DNA of 62,732 nt from positions 1-62,732 of the forward strand of contig NW_007360639.1 in NCBI RefSeq assembly GCF_000192795.1, written 5' to 3'. Each line of letters begins with the position of its first letter. The stretch's first letter is position 1. This DNA is from Vavraia culicis subsp. floridensis (lineage: Eukaryota; Microsporidia; Pleistophoridae). The notes under the pieces are model-generated. The model was not told where the DNA came from and searched no databases. It saw only the letters and a program-made list of their open reading frames with translations. Below are positions 60,682-62,732 of this stretch, piece by piece. The position numbers were made by a program, and so were the translations under genes.

Positions 60682-61980
60682 ATGACTATCAAACAGGATG
60701 ATTACGTAGTGATAGAAGGTCACGGATGCATGAGCGCTCCTCTAAAAATCGAGAATAAGAAGTGCAAGTTTAACAGACAGGAGTTTAATCTGCTCGATCT
60801 TGAGGGATTAGAATATTACATGGCCTATAAAATTGAGAACGATGTGTTTACACTTGTGGGTGAATCGAAACAATTAGAAGAAAATGGAGAGAAGAAACAC
60901 AAAGAAGCGAATGGCATCGAAGGTGACAATGATATGGCTGTGATTTATGCGGATAAATTCAATTTCTATGAACACAAAGATAACTTTAGCAGGAATCGGA
61001 GCAAATATGACGATAATGATGATCAAGGCAGTGACATCAATAAGAATAACGAAGAAGAGATGACAATGGAAGAAAGAACAAGGAGGAAGTACAAAAATAA
61101 AAAGAATGAAAAAAAAGAAAAAAGAATAATTGTTCACGAATTAACACCTCATTCTTTTCATTCCTCATTAACAAAAAGGAAGAAAACCTTTTCTTTAAGT
61201 GCCATAGCATTTTTGTCATTCTACTTAGAAAAGGATCGCAGTGTTTTGATTTATGATGATAAGAATGCGCTTCTTTCGTATACCGCATTTTACAAAAACG
61301 TAAAAAACATCGATGTGGTGGGAGCGAAGCAAAGTGTCAGGAAAGTTGGTGATTATACCATCAAATACACAACTTTGAGCGAGACATTAGGTTTTTATGA
61401 TGTAATAATTCTTGCAGACATCCATGATGCGGTGGAAAACCAACTCCTGTGTGAAAAAGTTCATTCGCATCTGAACGATCAATTGGTTGTTTACAGAAGG
61501 AATAGAGGTGATGCAGAAAAATGTTTTGAGTATTTGTTGAATAATAAATTATATGTGAACGTGCGAATGAGTGACTTTTTCTGTAGGAGATATACGATCG
61601 AGAGTATGCATCCTGTGGTGAGAGGAGACTATAACGAAGGCTATGTTATTACGGCAAACAAGGTCGTAGATATGTCGGAATGTTTAGCAACAGATGGGGG
61701 GCTTGTTGCGCAAAAGGAGACAAAACATTTCTCAGCAGATGAGGTAAAACCAGAAATTGTAATGGTTAACAAACAAAATACCGACAAAGAAGACACATCC
61801 ATGAGTTCAATGATAAAATCAGCGGATATCAATGATGCTACAAGTGGAAAAAGGAAAAATTTGGAAGGGAGAGGATTAAATGCAGAATGTGAAATAGTTG
61901 ATTTACAAACTGATAAAAACGACACTGAAAACGAAAATGAGGATGTGACTTGCAAACGCAAGCACTTGTCCGACGAATAA
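60682..61980 (+). CDS. TRM6: TRM6/GCD10-like tRNA m1A58 methyltransferase non-catalytic subunit
   Basis: With TRM61 it makes 1-methyladenosine 58 in tRNA; TRM6 binds tRNA and has no SAM site. The 432-residue protein has an N-terminal beta-barrel-like segment (DDYVVIEGHGCMSAPLKI). A charged low-complexity insert ends in an EERTRRKYKNKKNEKK basic stretch, like the TRM6 linker before its MTase-like domain. A degenerate Rossmann-like domain follows, with no GxGxG-type SAM loop visible. The MHPVVRGDYNEGYVITANKVV stretch corresponds to the C-terminal HP..GGYVLSG motif of TRM6. The tail after residue 340 is disordered. The start is ATG 60682, with CCC four bases upstream (60675-60677). Its stop lies five bases from the stop of the convergent small gene. 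Confidence 0.75.
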   Translation: MTIKQDDYVVIEGHGCMSAPLKIENKKCKFNRQEFNLLDLEGLEYYMAYKIENDVFTLVGESKQLEENGEKKHKEANGIEGDNDMAVIYADKFNFYEHKDNFSRNRSKYDDNDDQGSDINKNNEEEMTMEERTRRKYKNKKNEKKEKRIIVHELTPHSFHSSLTKRKKTFSLSAIAFLSFYLEKDRSVLIYDDKNALLSYTAFYKNVKNIDVVGAKQSVRKVGDYTIKYTTLSETLGFYDVIILADIHDAVENQLLCEKVHSHLNDQLVVYRRNRGDAEKCFEYLLNNKLYVNVRMSDFFCRRYTIESMHPVVRGDYNEGYVITANKVVDMSECLATDGGLVAQKETKHFSADEVKPEIVMVNKQNTDKEDTSMSSMIKSADINDATSGKRKNLEGRGLNAECEIVDLQTDKNDTENENEDVTCKRKHLSDE

Positions 61981-61985
61981 TTAAA

Positions 61986-62222
61986 TTATATTTTTTTACT
62001 CACATAATATAATCCAGTTATTTTCTCTTTCTCGTTTTCTATTTTCATGATCATTCTTTCACATTTTTCTTTCACATGTTCATGGCTTATCTTTGTGCCT
62101 GTTTCTTCATTCATTAAGTAATACTCCTTTGTTTTGTCAATATTTTGGAGCAGTTTGCGGTATTGCAATTGTTTAAAATTCAAGGAATTTATGATTATGA
62201 CGTAGCCTTGCTGGTTTATCAT
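61986..62222 (-). CDS. Small orphan protein (78 aa) with C-run start
   Basis: No family was recognised. The product is charged and helical in its second half (KEKCERMIMKIENEKEKI) with a beta-like N-terminus (GYVIIINSL). No signal peptide or membrane segment is present. The start is ATG 62220-62222, with a GACCCTTTTTG sequence just upstream (CCC 6 nt away), which supports a real gene. It is convergent with TRM6, with only five bases between the two stops, so their 3' UTRs must overlap. Confidence 0.55.
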   Translation of the reverse strand: MINQQGYVIIINSLNFKQLQYRKLLQNIDKTKEYYLMNEETGTKISHEHVKEKCERMIMKIENEKEKITGLYYVSKKI

Positions 62223-62231
62223 CAAAAAGGG

Positions 62232-62732
62232 TCAAATTCGTGCAAAGTAGTTTTTGGAAGTCGAGCATTAGTGAAAATTTGCTGTTGCAAACTACAAGAA
62301 TTGTAAATAGAATTGAATGCAAAAATCATAAATATGATCCATTAGTATTTATTTGCAAATGATGCTGTATTAATAACAATCTGTTGAATGATAATCGATC
62401 GAATACAGTTCTTACGTGCTAAGTATCAAATTCAAAACAAGTGATGTTGTTTGAACAGCAAATAATTATAGTATAAATAATATTAGATTTACGTACAGCT
62501 CCTATTACGCTTCAATTGTGTCATTTCCGAACATAAATAATTGTAAGAAATAAAATAGGTGTGTTTAACGCTGGTTATGGTTTATGATGTATAGCAATAG
62601 CAGGACTTGATTTAATATTTAGTGCAAACGAGAGAAGATAGCTATTTGCAGTAAAGTACTCATGCATGTGAGTGTTTAACATCAGTTATGCAACACGCCT
62701 CTAATAATGTACAGGGATTTTCCTTATTTTCT
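62232..62732. other. Right-edge sequence, no gene seen
   Basis: About 500 bp to the end of the window; no coding frame with a recognisable start. Confidence 0.45.

Overview
The window looks like part of a microsporidian nuclear genome, most like the gene-sparse Trachipleistophora/Vavraia (Pleistophoridae) type. The reasons are short intron-less eukaryotic genes (INO80, YKT6, HSP70, eIF4E, guanylate kinase, TRM6), long AT-rich intergenic stretches, a C-run a few bases upstream of many start codons (a known microsporidian start signal), and secreted leucine-rich-repeat (LRR) genes. No rRNA, tRNA or CRISPR array was recognised. Genus assignment is inference.

Left part (1-32 kb, higher GC in genes): the 3' end of a Helitron-type helicase at the very edge, then INO80 ATPase (-), SNARE YKT6 (+), a secreted orphan with a broken 3' part (+), a DH-PH-CNH Rho exchange factor (-), a TBC Rab-GAP (-), a MATH-USP deubiquitinase (USP7/UBP15 type, -), a CYRI/FAM49-like Rac-binding protein (+), a small C-run gene (+), a HAD pyrimidine-5'-nucleotidase-like enzyme (-), a RING-H2 protein (-), a 67-residue secreted Ala-rich protein (+) and cytosolic HSP70 (-). 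Five minisatellites (43/44, 39, 59, 33 and 27 bp units) sit at gene borders or inside a gene between 5.7 and 18.2 kb.

Middle part (33-47 kb): an accessory zone that appears to be decaying. It holds two broken secreted LRR genes with intact TATA-like promoters, an isolated signal-peptide-coding relic, a 562-base assembly gap, the 3' part of an orphan gene, and several kb without convincing genes.

Right part (47-62.7 kb, AT-richer genes): CAF-1 p60-like WD40 protein (one frameshift, with a perfect 20-bp inverted repeat beside its start), an Exo70-like exocyst subunit, an alpha/beta hydrolase, guanylate kinase, a secreted glutaredoxin-like protein, a TFB1/p62-like TFIIH subunit, a KH-domain protein, eIF4E, TRM6 and a small ORF.

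Functional themes are chromatin (INO80, CAF-1), polarised growth and membrane traffic (RhoGEF, CYRI-like, Rab-GAP, YKT6, Exo70), protein quality control (HSP70, USP, RING), translation/tRNA (eIF4E, TRM6), and secreted, presumably host- or spore-facing proteins. Two start-region classes are visible: a C-run just before ATG (mostly housekeeping genes), and a TATAAATA/TATAAAA box 15-30 bp before ATG (secreted and LRR genes, RING); HSP70 has both plus a heat-shock-element-like site.
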